Notes: generated by a model not told the origin, from the sequence alone. 64,000 nt of DNA from an uncultured Planctomycetaceae bacterium (GCA_937916515.1 CALFSX010000212.1:44569-108568), one strand, 5' to 3'; shown: positions 9,106 to 18,524, counted from the first letter of the stretch. Numbers and translations: made by a program.

Positions 9106-10350
9106 ATGTCTGAATTACCTGTTGCTGATTCTTCTGCCGGTCCGACTGCTGTTCGAGTTATCTTGAAGCCTCGTCGTGCTCAACCGTTTTTTGGACGTCA
9201 TCCGTGGGTCTTCGAAAGTGCGATTGACGCTGTTGAATGCGATACTGGTGAGGAGCCATCCGCTGGCACGATTGTGGAACTGTGGTCCGCAAAGCACGAC
9301 TTTGTGGCACGCGGACTGTGGAATCCCAACAGCAATATTCGAGTGCGTTTGTACACCTGGATTCAGCAACAGGCAATCGACAGTGACTTGATTCGCCAAC
9401 GCATTGCTTCTGCGGTTGAATTACGACGCGGGATGTTTGATCTTGCGTCCGAAAAGGTAGCGTGCCGTTTGATCTTTAGTGAGTCCGATGGGCTGTCCGG
9501 CTTGTCGGTGGATTTTTATGGTCGCTACTTGTTGGTTCAATTCACCAGTTTAGCGCTATTTCAGTTTCGCGATGCGATCATTGAGGCGTTGCAGGCGGAA
9601 GTTCAGCCACTGGGCATTTGGCTGCGAACCGAAAAAGGAATGCGCGAAGCTGAAGGTTTGGAAGTTGTTGATGGATTAATTTCCGGCCAGGCTCCGCCAC
9701 GCCCGATGTTCATGAATGATCACGGAGTCGAATATGGTGTGGACGTGCAGGAAGGGCAGAAGACCGGGTACTATCTTGACCAGCGTGAGAATCGCTTGAG
9801 TGCGTCAAGATTTACGAAGGGCTGTTCTGTTCTGGATGCCTTCTGCTTTTCCGGCGGGTTCGGTATCACGGCGGCGGTGAAGGGCGGGGCGAGTCAGGTT
9901 TTGGGTGTGGATTCATCAGAGCCCGCTTTGGCGTTGGCTGCAGCAAATGCAGAACTGAACGGAGTGGCTGACAAATGCCAGTACCGACGTGGAGACGTGC
10001 GGGCGGAACTGGAATTAATGGTGGAGCAGGGCACCACGTTTGACGTTGTGGTGTTGGATCCTCCGCGTATGGCAAGAACTCGCGGCGGTCTGGAAAGAGC
10101 GATCAAGGGATACAGCCGCCTGAATGAACTAGGCGTTGCGGTCTTAAAACGCGGCGGAATTCTGGTGACCTGCAGTTGTTCAGGGCTGGTGTCGCGAGCC
10201 GACTTTGTGGAAATGATCTCTGGAGTTGCCAGAGCAACAGGTCGTGATATTCAAATTCTGGAACAACATGGACAACCGCTGGACCACCCTGTTTCGGCAA
10301 CCTGTCCGGAGACCGAATATCTGAAGATGCTGATTTGCCGTGTGCTTTGA
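9106..10350 (+). CDS. rlmI: 23S rRNA m5C methyltransferase, RlmI family
   Basis: A 414-residue class I SAM-dependent methyltransferase with an N-terminal PUA domain (residues about 14-95, RRAQPFFGRHPWVFESAI). The catalytic part shows the family signature KTGYYLDQRENR, the SAM-binding LDAFCFSGGFGI near residue 243, VLDPPRMA near 315, and the catalytic cysteine region VTCSCSG near 354. E. coli RlmI methylates C1962 of 23S rRNA and is of similar length (about 396 residues). The ATG at 9106 is chosen over a TTG at 9097. The gene is monocistronic. Assignment to the RlmI subfamily rather than another YccW-like enzyme is likely but not proven. Confidence 0.9.
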   Translation: MSELPVADSSAGPTAVRVILKPRRAQPFFGRHPWVFESAIDAVECDTGEEPSAGTIVELWSAKHDFVARGLWNPNSNIRVRLYTWIQQQAIDSDLIRQRIASAVELRRGMFDLASEKVACRLIFSESDGLSGLSVDFYGRYLLVQFTSLALFQFRDAIIEALQAEVQPLGIWLRTEKGMREAEGLEVVDGLISGQAPPRPMFMNDHGVEYGVDVQEGQKTGYYLDQRENRLSASRFTKGCSVLDAFCFSGGFGITAAVKGGASQVLGVDSSEPALALAAANAELNGVADKCQYRRGDVRAELELMVEQGTTFDVVVLDPPRMARTRGGLERAIKGYSRLNELGVAVLKRGGILVTCSCSGLVSRADFVEMISGVARATGRDIQILEQHGQPLDHPVSATCPETEYLKMLICRVL

Positions 10351-10377
10351 TTGGAAGATCACAGTCGGATCCTCGCG

Positions 10378-11691
10378 TTATTTGGCGACTTCACGAGTGA
10401 CAAGTTCGTTCAGTTCTTTCAGTCCATCTCTGCGGTCGATTTCATAGAAGCCCGACTGATAGTGAACGATGTTGCCTGATTTCGAGATCATGATCCACAA
10501 TGGCAACGATCCAGCATTCCTGCGTGGGTCGCCTACGGCTTTCAGCAGTGAGCCATTGTCATATCCGATGGGGTAGGTGATGTTCATGAACTCCGCCAGC
10601 TTCTTCGCGGTACGGCGTCCAGCAACAACCTGATCGGCTTGTTGCAAAGAGTTATTGGTTGCCACGCCGACAACTTCCACGCCGTCCTGTTTGCGATTGT
10701 TGTACAGGAATTCCAGATAGCCGACTTGCCCATACGGTTCTGATAGTGGTTTTTCTGAGTAATTCCAAAAGTGCAGGATCGTCACTTTTCCCTTCAACGC
10801 GGCTGAATCCAGTGTTCCGCCAGAGACCAGGTTAAGCGTGAAACCGGGAGCAGGCTTGTCCTGTAGCTGTTGCTCACGGGCCATGGTTTGTTGAAGCCGG
10901 CGTTCCTGGGTATCAACGTCGCGGCGAATTCGCAGGACGGTTTCCTGTAGTGGAGTGTCCTTTGCCAGGGCGGTCAGGTTGTCTTGTCTTTCTTTTGCCA
11001 GAACAATCTGCCGAGATGCCAGTTCACTAAGCTGAGAATCTGGGCGCCGCTGCAAAACTGACTGTAGTTCCAGCAATGCTGACTGAAGCTCATTGTTTTT
11101 TCTGGATGCCTCTGCGGCGACCGGCTTGCTGGAGGTTTGGTGAATTGATAGCCGGAATTTTTCGCCTTGCCCCATGAAGACATCCATGTCAGCTTTCAGC
11201 AATAGCCCTGAGGAAGCTTCAACAGTAATTGATTGCTGACGACCTCGGCGTTCGCGAGCTCGCAGCTTCCACGCGCTGATTTTATCGATGGTTTCAGGTG
11301 ATTCGGCAGTAAACGTCCACCCGGCGTCCGTCCATTCTGAATCAGAATTGATGTCTGCGGGAAGGTTCATTTTCAGTACGGGCAAGGGCAGGGTGTAGGT
11401 GTTTTCGTCGAACTGGTAAATTAGATGTGGGCTGACGGAACCAGTCTTTCCAAGGGTTCCAAAACTTTCCGGCCACGGGCAGCCGTCAATTTCGTCGTCA
11501 AGAACAGCGAAAAAGTCAGTACTTCCCTGCAACAGCAACGTTTCGAAATTGCGGAGAATTCGTTCGTCGGAATTTGAGGTGGCCTGCGACAAAGTGCCAG
11601 TAAATCGAATCTCCTGCACAGAATCTGTTGCCTGGGCCGTTGCCGCTAAAACGGTCGCGAGTAAGTAGTAAGTGCAGATTCGAATCGCCAT
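10378..11691 (-). CDS. Secreted TlpA-like thioredoxin-fold protein lacking the CxxC
   Basis: A 437-residue exported protein. The start at 11691 is supported by AGGAG about 9 nt upstream and by the signal peptide that follows (MAIRICTYYLLATVLAATAQA). Residues about 20-200 look like an all-beta domain. A coiled segment follows (TQERRLQQTMAREQQLQ), then a C-terminal AhpC/TSA or TlpA-like domain (PAPGFTLNLVSGG, KGKVTILHFWNYSEKPL). In TlpA proteins the WCxxC motif follows the FW. Here the corresponding residues are NYSEKPLSEPYG, so both active-site cysteines are absent. The fold is otherwise intact to the end, so this is not a frameshift. It may bind rather than reduce its partner. Confidence 0.82.
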   Translation of the reverse strand: MAIRICTYYLLATVLAATAQATDSVQEIRFTGTLSQATSNSDERILRNFETLLLQGSTDFFAVLDDEIDGCPWPESFGTLGKTGSVSPHLIYQFDENTYTLPLPVLKMNLPADINSDSEWTDAGWTFTAESPETIDKISAWKLRARERRGRQQSITVEASSGLLLKADMDVFMGQGEKFRLSIHQTSSKPVAAEASRKNNELQSALLELQSVLQRRPDSQLSELASRQIVLAKERQDNLTALAKDTPLQETVLRIRRDVDTQERRLQQTMAREQQLQDKPAPGFTLNLVSGGTLDSAALKGKVTILHFWNYSEKPLSEPYGQVGYLEFLYNNRKQDGVEVVGVATNNSLQQADQVVAGRRTAKKLAEFMNITYPIGYDNGSLLKAVGDPRRNAGSLPLWIMISKSGNIVHYQSGFYEIDRRDGLKELNELVTREVAK

Positions 11692-12160
11692 CAATAAAAC
11701 TCCTGAAGTAGAATCTGACTGCCCCGGTCTATGCAAAAGACCTCGCCTGGCTCTAAGACTCCTAGTTTCGTGACTATCTCAAAATGGCCGATTGTCCGCA
11801 ACGGGACGCTGTTTAATAGTGTGGCGTCGGTTCTGGAATCCGGCCTGCCGTTTGATGAATGACCGGTTCATGACGCAGTTGGCAGCTCGATACCGCCATA
11901 AATTGCTGCCTTTTTGCCAGGACTGATGCATTGACGCCACGTTGACCGATAGTTCGAACATTTGCCGCGAAGAATCCTGATAGAAGTCTGACGTCCCACT
12001 TTTTGAATACCCTTCGCATCAGATTCTGGTGTTACACTATACTGAATAAACAAAAAATGCCCATTGCGGTCGCTTTTCGGGCGATGTCGTTGTGGGGTAA
12101 ATAAGTCAGGTTTCGGCGGTTCCTCGTAACTGCCGCAGGGCCAGCTGGGGGAGTAGACAA
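11692..12160. other. Divergent intergenic region
   Basis: About 470 bases between the TlpA-like gene (minus) and the second kinase (plus). Short minus-strand frames occur, but they overlap one another and have arginine/histidine-rich, non-native translations. AT-rich sequence near 12035-12057 probably includes the kinase promoter. I see no repeat or RNA gene. Confidence 0.4.
12147..12153 (+). promoter_or_regulatory. Shine-Dalgarno sequence for a GTG start
   Basis: GGGGGAG lies 7 nt before the GTG at 12161. It supports the unusual GTG start of the kinase gene. Most other genes in the window lack a clear site of this kind. Confidence 0.6.
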
Positions 12161-13687
12161 GTGTCTGAAGGCCAGATGATCATAGGTAACTATGAACTAC
12201 ACAACTGCGTTGCCGCCGGAAGTACCACTCAGATTTGGGAGGTCACCCAGGCTGGTTCGCCGATGCAATTGGCGATGAAGCTGATGCTGGACGACGCCAG
12301 AATGATCCCGGCGGAAAAGAACGTGCTGAAGCACGAGTTCAAGATCGGGAAAATGATGGACCACCCGTCGTTTTTGCGGTTTCATGAACTGGAAATAAAT
12401 CGAGATCACGCGTTTTTTATAATGGACTTTTTCCGTTCCCCCAGCCTGAAAAATCATATCACGTCCAACCGTGCCGCCATTCAGTCAACGTTTAAAAAAC
12501 TGGCTGAATCGTTGGCACTGGCGTTTCAGTTTATGCACGAAACCGGTTGGCTGCACAGAGACATCAAGCCGGATAATATTTTAGTGAACAAGGCGGGCGA
12601 AGCTCGCGTGATCGACTTTTCATTGTCCAGCAAAGTGCTGGGTGGGCTGGGGAAACTGATTGCCGGAAAGCAGAAAGTTATTCAGGGGACGCGCACCTAT
12701 ATTGCACCGGAAACGATTCTCAAAAAGCCACCTACTCCTCAGACGGATATGTATAGCCTTGGCGTTACATTCTTTGAAGTACTGACTGGGCAGCCTCCGT
12801 TCGCTGGAGATTCTCCCAATGCCCTGTTGAAAAAACACCTGGGCGAAACGCCAGTGGGGCCATCCGCTATTAATCAGAACGTCACTAAAGAACTGGATCG
12901 CGTTGTCCTGCGAATGCTGGAAAAGAATCCGCTGAAGCGATTTGAGTCGATGCAGGAACTGGCGGGTGCCTTACGGAGCATTAAGTGCTTTGATGCGGAT
13001 CCGCTTGAGTTGTTTATGAAGCAGGCGGCCGACAAAAAAACAAACGATGCAGATTCTGTTGACAAACGTCTGGATAGCCGTGCGGATGCGGTGCGAACGT
13101 TGAACGGAATTGCAGCACCAGCAGCTCCAAAGAATAAACGTCGTGTAAGCGAGAAGCTGCTTCGCGAAGAAGAGGCGCGGTTGGCTGCCATTGCCGCCAA
13201 GAAGAATGGAGGTGCTCCTCCAGGTCAGAATGCTCAGATGCCAGGGATGATGCAGCCAAACATGATGCCTCAAATGCCTGGCATGATGTATCCGGGCATG
13301 CAAATGCCACCTGGTTACGGCCAGCCTGGGATGCCGCCGGGCATGATGCCGCCCGGAATGCCAATGCCAGCTGGTTACGGTCAACCAGGAATGCCAATGC
13401 AACCCGGAGCCCCGATGCCGCCTCAGTACACTCAGCAGGCACCAGTCCCGCAAGCTCCGCCGGCACCGGCTCAGCAACAGCCTGCTCAGCCAGTACAACA
13501 GCAACCGGCTCCTGTGCAGCCAGTACCTCAGCCGCCTGTGCAACAACAGCCGGTTCCGCCAGCGTCTCAGCCTCCAGAGCCGCAGCAACCTGTTCAGCCG
13601 GCGCAGCAGCCTGCTTCTGCGGCAGATCAGGAAGAAGTTACTACAGAAGACCTGATGGACCTGATGTCTCAGTTCAAGATCGAGTAA
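12161..13687 (+). CDS. Soluble serine/threonine kinase with Pro/Met/Gln-rich tail
   Basis: A 508-residue protein. The kinase domain is at about residues 10-275: K40 (LAMKLML), HRDIKPDN at 132-139, IDFS in place of DFG at 151-154, and APE at 182-184. The glycine loop (AAGSTTQIWEV) is poor in glycine. The catalytic aspartates are kept, so activity is plausible but the nucleotide loop is unusual. Residues about 360-490 are extreme low complexity. They run first as PGM/PGMMP repeats (MPGMMQPNMMPQMPGMM), then as proline/glutamine runs (PAQQQPAQPVQQQPAP). The protein ends in an acidic helix (TEDLMDLMSQFKIE). No membrane segment is present. The start is GTG. accA follows 112 nt downstream on the same strand, so cotranscription is possible. 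Confidence 0.9.
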   Translation: MSEGQMIIGNYELHNCVAAGSTTQIWEVTQAGSPMQLAMKLMLDDARMIPAEKNVLKHEFKIGKMMDHPSFLRFHELEINRDHAFFIMDFFRSPSLKNHITSNRAAIQSTFKKLAESLALAFQFMHETGWLHRDIKPDNILVNKAGEARVIDFSLSSKVLGGLGKLIAGKQKVIQGTRTYIAPETILKKPPTPQTDMYSLGVTFFEVLTGQPPFAGDSPNALLKKHLGETPVGPSAINQNVTKELDRVVLRMLEKNPLKRFESMQELAGALRSIKCFDADPLELFMKQAADKKTNDADSVDKRLDSRADAVRTLNGIAAPAAPKNKRRVSEKLLREEEARLAAIAAKKNGGAPPGQNAQMPGMMQPNMMPQMPGMMYPGMQMPPGYGQPGMPPGMMPPGMPMPAGYGQPGMPMQPGAPMPPQYTQQAPVPQAPPAPAQQQPAQPVQQQPAPVQPVPQPPVQQQPVPPASQPPEPQQPVQPAQQPASAADQEEVTTEDLMDLMSQFKIE

Positions 13688-13799
13688 TCTTCGTCAATAT
13701 TCGGTTGTGCCGTACCGGCGGTCGATCACATTTTTTGCGAGCAACCTTGGTTGTGCCATGTTGCTCATTAAAATTTTTTTGTCGTTACAGACCTGTATC

Positions 13800-14771
13800 A
13801 TGGCTCCACAGCACCAGCTCTCATTTGAAAAACCAATCTATCAATTGGAATCTCAGCTTCTGAAATTGGAAGCGGAGCCCAATCCAACGCCAGCCCTGAA
13901 AGACAGTATTCGGCGGATGCGTGTTGAACTGACTCAGATGACACGTGAACTCTACGAGAATCTTGATCCGTGGCAGATTGTTCAGGTTTCACGGCATCCA
14001 GAACGTCCTCAAACAGCTGATTACGTTGAACTGGTCTTTGATGAATTCGTTGAACTGCATGGTGACAAAGCGTTCGGTGACGATCGCGCGATTATCACTG
14101 GATTCGCCAAACTGGACGGTCGCAAAGTGATGTTGGTTGGCCACCAAAAAGGACGGACTCTGAAGGAACGCAACGAGTGCCTATATGGATGTGCCAATCC
14201 GGAAGGCTATCGGAAAGCAATGTCCAAAATGGAGATGGCTTCTCGATACAACCTGCCGATCATCTGCCTGATCGATACTCCAGGCGCTTATCCAGGCATT
14301 GGTGCCGAAGAACGCGGCCAGGCGTACAATATTGCGGTCAATCTTCGCGACATGTCAACTCTGGAAGTACCAATCGTGTGCGTCGTCATTGGTGAAGGCG
14401 GATCTGGTGGTGCATTGGGTATCGGTATTGGTGACCATATCGCCGTGCTTCAAAACGCTTACTATTCAGTGATTAGTCCGGAAGGCTGTGCTGGAATTTT
14501 GTGGAAGCATTCGAAGCACGCCGACAAGGCTGCTCAGGCGTTGCGTTTCACAAGCAAAGATCTGATGGAACTGGGCATCATCGACGAAGTCGTTCCTGAG
14601 CCACTTGGTGGTGCTCACCGAAACCATCGTCAGATGGCGATGGCTTTGAAAGGCATGCTGTCCAGCTCATTGCAGTCGCTTGAAGGGATGTCCGGGCAGG
14701 AATTGGTCAATCGCCGCTACGACAGGTTTCGTAAGATTGGCGTCTTTGAAGAGGCGGCAACCGTCGGTTAG
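13800..14771 (+). CDS. accA: Acetyl-CoA carboxylase carboxyltransferase subunit alpha
   Basis: A 323-residue AccA, which with AccD transfers the carboxyl group from carboxybiotin to acetyl-CoA to make malonyl-CoA for fatty acid synthesis. The N-terminal helix-rich region (FEKPIYQLESQLLKLE) is characteristic. The carboxyltransferase core includes GHQKGR, CLIDTPGAYPGIGAEERGQ, VIGEGGSGGALGIGIGD and SVISPEGCAGILWK. Length and motifs match the family. The start at 13800 aligns with other AccA proteins; the upstream frame from 13707 does not. accD and the biotin carrier genes are not in the window. A 23-bp hairpin lies 48 nt after the stop. Confidence 0.97.
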   Translation: MAPQHQLSFEKPIYQLESQLLKLEAEPNPTPALKDSIRRMRVELTQMTRELYENLDPWQIVQVSRHPERPQTADYVELVFDEFVELHGDKAFGDDRAIITGFAKLDGRKVMLVGHQKGRTLKERNECLYGCANPEGYRKAMSKMEMASRYNLPIICLIDTPGAYPGIGAEERGQAYNIAVNLRDMSTLEVPIVCVVIGEGGSGGALGIGIGDHIAVLQNAYYSVISPEGCAGILWKHSKHADKAAQALRFTSKDLMELGIIDEVVPEPLGGAHRNHRQMAMALKGMLSSSLQSLEGMSGQELVNRRYDRFRKIGVFEEAATVG

Positions 14772-14819
14772 ACACAGCCGTGCTGTCGCTGGCAACGCTA
14801 ATAACGAAAACGCGTTCTT

Positions 14820-14890
14820 AAGTGGCGTATGTTTTCATGGGGCCATGTTTCTACGTCGCCCCATGAAAACTACGCCACTTTTCTTTGACG
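14820..14890 (+). terminator. Long hairpin, probable terminator after accA
   Basis: Arms at 14820-14843 and 14858-14880 pair over 23 bp with a single bulged T at 14830, around a 14-nt loop. The right arm runs into ACTTTTCTTT, so it resembles a Rho-independent terminator for accA. The stem is unusually long and perfect for a terminator, so it could also be a palindromic repeat element. Confidence 0.6.
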
Positions 14891-15422
14891 GCTGCTTTAA
14901 AGAATCCGGGGGCGTGTCGGAAGTTGGCTGTCGACCGCATCGGCAGTTGGCAGGTTTCCGGCCGATCCTGCATGGCTGATCGGCACGATGTCTGCGGCCA
15001 GAGGCTCTGGCGATTTGTACACCCGCCAACTATTGATTCGGGTGTGTGAATGACCGTGAGCCCGTGGCATGAGATTTCGTATTGGGACGGCCGGGTTTTG
15101 GACGGTCGGTGCTGCCATGCAATCTATTGGTACGATCGGGCTGCTCATGTATGGAAATCAGCGGGGCAGTTTGCTGCATCGATGAACGTCTGATTCCGCC
15201 AGCGTTTCATTCCCACCAGGCGGTATCGCGTGATGCGCTGTTGCGAGTCAGTGAGCGTCTCGTGTGCCGCATTCGATTCTTGCTGTGTCGGCAAATCTGC
15301 CGCTGTATTTTTACCTACACCCAACGTCCGATAATGTCCGTTATGTTAGGTTAATGTCAAAATGTGCTGCTTTTTAAAGGGGCAAATTTCGACCTCTCAG
15401 AATGACTTGAAACGCATTCTGT
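14891..15422. other. Intergenic region without recognised gene
   Basis: Between the accA hairpin and the end of the CvpA-like gene. Frames on both strands (for example minus 14897-15148 and plus 15082-15354) have no recognisable motif and atypical composition. No RNA gene or repeat was recognised. Confidence 0.4.
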
Positions 15423-16652
15423 TTACTGACGCGACTGATTTAGCCTTTGCTGCAGGTCAAAGCTGAGTGCATTGAATGACACGCCGGCTTTATCCAGCTG
15501 TCTAATGATGCGGTCATCCAGTCGAGTCTGAACGTTGGTTAACGGGTCCGGATCTGTGGCTCGCAAACTAACATCAGCAAACCAATCTTCGATGACCGCC
15601 TGTTGGATCTGCGGAGGCACGCCGATCAGGTAGTCCTGTGTCTTCTTCACGACGCGATCACGGTCCTTATAGATATCGCCGATTTCGTTCAAAAGCTGGC
15701 CGATATTCGTCTGCCCGGACGATGCCGAATTTCCGCTGGTACCCGATCCCAATCTTCCTCCAATACTGGACAGGAACTGGGTGATGGTGGAAGGAACCTG
15801 GGGTTCGAACGACTTCCCCAGTTGATTCACAAAGTTGTTCTTTTGTTCGGGGGTTGCAGAATTCCATTGCTGCTGCAACTGGGCCCCAAATTGTTCCTGT
15901 GCAGATTTAGGCAAGGTTCGCCACATCTGGTCGAACGAAACGCCAGTGCTGGCGGATGGGACTTGCGATGAACTGTTTGTGTTCGAGCTGTTTGGATTCA
16001 GGCCTCCGATGACTCCGTCGACGATATCCGGCAATTGAAACCCACCGCCCTGCCCCTGAACATCTGTTGGCGTCGACGTGCCAGGCTTTGTGTTCCAGAT
16101 ATCGCTGATCGATGTGCTGTTCCCAAGGTGTTCTTCGTGGATGGGTGCCAGTCCCTGTTCCAGTTCGGCAACTGCCTTTTGCAGGTACTCCGGAAAATAG
16201 TCAGGAGTGATGGGCTTCACTACGTCCAGAACCTGGCACGCAGCGCGACCGGTATAAGAAATCAAAACGACGGATTTCAACGAGTCGAACACTGTGACGG
16301 AAAAGAACGTCACCACTAGCGAGATCACGACGCCCTTTACAAATCCCAGCAGTGCTCCCAGATGTCGATCGAAGTCCTTGAACTTGGCTTTCTCCATCCA
16401 ACTGTTCAAGGTGCCGGCCGCCATAAAAGAGCCCAGCGAAAAGCCGATGTACAGCACCAGCATCGCAATCCAGTGCTTTAATGGCTGCTCCACGTTAATT
16501 TGCGGCTCAATAATAGGCGCAAGTTTGTCCGCGAATTTGAAGCACAGGATCAGCGCGGCAATCCAGGCCAGTTGAGTGACCAGGCCTCGCTGAGCTCCCT
16601 GCCAGGTGGCGTAAACCAGGATCGCCAATATGACAATGTCGTACCAAACCAT
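15423..16652 (-). CDS. CvpA family membrane protein with long C-terminal extension
   Basis: A 409-residue protein. The first 130 residues match the CvpA/colicin V production family: MVWYDIVILAILVYATWQGA, then RGLVTQLAWIAALIL, about four membrane helices, and HLGALLGFVKGVVIS. CvpA proteins are usually about 160-180 residues, so more than half of this protein is an extra domain. The extension contains a Ser/Asn/Gly-rich linker, then a helical region mentioning QEQFGAQLQQQWNSATPEQK and ending in Gln/Arg-rich helices. Its role is unknown. The gene is transcribed alone. CvpA proteins act in the inner membrane and are linked to envelope homeostasis. Confidence 0.82.
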   Translation of the reverse strand: MVWYDIVILAILVYATWQGAQRGLVTQLAWIAALILCFKFADKLAPIIEPQINVEQPLKHWIAMLVLYIGFSLGSFMAAGTLNSWMEKAKFKDFDRHLGALLGFVKGVVISLVVTFFSVTVFDSLKSVVLISYTGRAACQVLDVVKPITPDYFPEYLQKAVAELEQGLAPIHEEHLGNSTSISDIWNTKPGTSTPTDVQGQGGGFQLPDIVDGVIGGLNPNSSNTNSSSQVPSASTGVSFDQMWRTLPKSAQEQFGAQLQQQWNSATPEQKNNFVNQLGKSFEPQVPSTITQFLSSIGGRLGSGTSGNSASSGQTNIGQLLNEIGDIYKDRDRVVKKTQDYLIGVPPQIQQAVIEDWFADVSLRATDPDPLTNVQTRLDDRIIRQLDKAGVSFNALSFDLQQRLNQSRQ

Positions 16653-16926
16653 GATATTTGCTCGAATTTCAAATCCGTCTGACGTATCAAGCCCGCAAAT
16701 TTACTGATGCAGCGTCGGCCGATCTGAAGTGTTGATTCAGTTGGGCTGAACTTCCTGAGACGACGCGCAATTCAGTTCCGCGAAGTATAGGTAGTTTGCA
16801 CCAGCGGCGGGAAGATTGAATTTTCAACGCCGATTCCAGAGCGAAGGCCTGTAATTGGAAATCACCAACGACTGAATCTGGATGTCGATACCCAAGTGGA
16901 AACATCAGCAAAATGGAGCTGCTCGG

Positions 16927-17376
16927 TTAGAACGACTTCTTGCTGTCCAGCATCAACGTAACAGGTCCATCGTTGACCAATTGCACGTTCATGTGAGTTT
17001 GAAAACGGCCTGTTTCTACAGGAATTCCCAGCCCACGAAGTTCGGCTGCGAAACTCTGGTACAGAGCGTCTGCTTTTTCCGGGCGGGCTGCTGAAACGAA
17101 ACTTGGACGTCGTCCCTTCCGACAGTCGCCAAATAAAGTGAACTGGCTGACTACCAGGACAGCCGCCTTAACTTCTCTGAGGTCCAGGTTCATTTTTCCT
17201 TCGCTGTCCTCGAAGACTCTTAGTCCAGCGATCTTCGCGGCCATCCAGTTCACGTCGTCCTGGTTATCGTCTCCGCCAACTCCCAGCAGAACGACAAAAC
17301 CGCTGGCAATCGCACCGACGGTTTCACCATCAACTGAGACGGAAGCCTCTGAAACTCGTTGTACAACAGCTCGCAT
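16927..17376 (-). CDS. dtd: D-aminoacyl-tRNA deacylase
   Basis: A 149-residue protein of normal length for DTD. It hydrolyses D-amino acids (and glycine mischarged on tRNA-Ala) from tRNA as a homodimer in the cytoplasm. Diagnostic motifs are the N-terminal [21 protein letters not shown] at residues 77-84, and the NxGPVT cross-subunit motif (NDGPVT, 135-140). All catalytic features are present. It is separated from neighbours by noncoding gaps on both sides. Confidence 0.97.
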   Translation of the reverse strand: MRAVVQRVSEASVSVDGETVGAIASGFVVLLGVGGDDNQDDVNWMAAKIAGLRVFEDSEGKMNLDLREVKAAVLVVSQFTLFGDCRKGRRPSFVSAARPEKADALYQSFAAELRGLGIPVETGRFQTHMNVQLVNDGPVTLMLDSKKSF

Positions 17377-17537
17377 GTTTGGGGTGTCCGGTGGTTTTTG
17401 TTGCTATAGGGGCTTGGGGTCATATTTGGCGGATTTCGCGTTTTATTTGGGCCGCAGGTCGGAGCAGCTGGCGTCGGCATCAAGCAGTTTTGTTGTGCGC
17501 AAGCTGCCTATTTACCTCATGCTTACGCGGCTGTTCG

Positions 17538-18356
17538 TCAAAACTTTCCCATCCTACGTTCTCGGGAAGGCAGGATCTCCAGGCAAGTGGTCCACCAGCC
17601 CGTTAAAACCGTTTGAATGAATTCAATCGGCAGATTTTCTTCCTGCATTTCCGCAGCTAAGCGAGCGTGATCGTACACAACGGATCGGAATTCTACGAAG
17701 CACGCGGGCTTTGGGTGATTGCGGGGTAGGGGGCTGTTTGTGGCGTCAATTCCGGTCTTCAGAATGGCGTACCAGACACCCGTGGTGCCATCGTTTTCCG
17801 GGCGTCCAAGCACTCCAATGTTGGCGTAAAGTCGTCCGTTGTTCAGTTCTCGCTGCCAGTGAATTCCTGAATGAGTTCCCACAATCACGTCCGCGTTATG
17901 TTCATCTGCAAGACGATTCAGGAAAGCTGTGCTGGTGTTTGATTCCCAAAGAAACTCATTCGTACGACGTGGGCTTCCGTGACACAAAAGAATTTTAAGC
18001 CCATCAATTTGTAGCCAAATCTGTTTGGGCAGCGTCCTCAGAAATGCTTTGTTGGTGTCGCTGGTGTTTTTTAACGTGTAGTCGTAACTGACCTGAGCGA
18101 AAAGGTTGTCACGTGGGTCTGTATATCCGCACTGGCAATCGTCCAGTTCGTTCCCAATGCTGTCGTCATAGTTTCCCTGCACGCAAAGAACATCGTGTTC
18201 TGCCAGAATAGGAAAGACGCGATCCGGATGTGGGCCGAAAGCTCCCAGGTCGCCAAGGCAGTACATGGCATCGACCTCGCAAATTCGAGCGTCCGAAATT
18301 GCGGCCTGAAGAGCAAGATAGTTGCTGTATAGTCCGCCAAAGAGTGCGATTTTCAT
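17538..18356 (-). CDS. Metallophosphoesterase-like protein with altered active site
   Basis: A 272-residue calcineurin-like phosphoesterase fold of the YfcE/MJ0936 type. Recognisable blocks are GDLGAFGPHPD (block II), CVQGNYDD (block III) and LLCHGSPR (block IV). Block I, normally xSDIHGN, reads FGGLYSN, so the metal-binding Asp and His are replaced by Gly and Tyr. Block V, normally GHTH, reads GTHSG. Two metal positions are thus altered, and catalysis may be reduced, changed or absent. It is the last of three minus-strand genes (flavoprotein, radical SAM, this). A 247-nt gap holding repeat A separates it from the radical SAM gene. The substrate is unknown. Confidence 0.8.
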   Translation of the reverse strand: MKIALFGGLYSNYLALQAAISDARICEVDAMYCLGDLGAFGPHPDRVFPILAEHDVLCVQGNYDDSIGNELDDCQCGYTDPRDNLFAQVSYDYTLKNTSDTNKAFLRTLPKQIWLQIDGLKILLCHGSPRRTNEFLWESNTSTAFLNRLADEHNADVIVGTHSGIHWQRELNNGRLYANIGVLGRPENDGTTGVWYAILKTGIDATNSPLPRNHPKPACFVEFRSVVYDHARLAAEMQEENLPIEFIQTVLTGWWTTCLEILPSRERRMGKF

Positions 18357-18524
18357 CTGTTCATTTCTTCGCCAACAATGTGCATGATTTTTGTGTTAGA
18401 GGGGAAGGCTTATTGTTAAGTGGGTGGCCCAGGTGTTGTTTGCTCAGGCATGCTTCGATGTTTTAGTGTCCGCAGGCCTCAGTTCCAGTTTTACGTTGTC
18501 TTGGCGTCTTACTCAAAATGATGC

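Noticed and set aside
14897..15148. Minus-strand frame of 83 residues
   Set aside because: No motif or signal, unusual composition rich in Pro/His/Ser, and no ribosome site.
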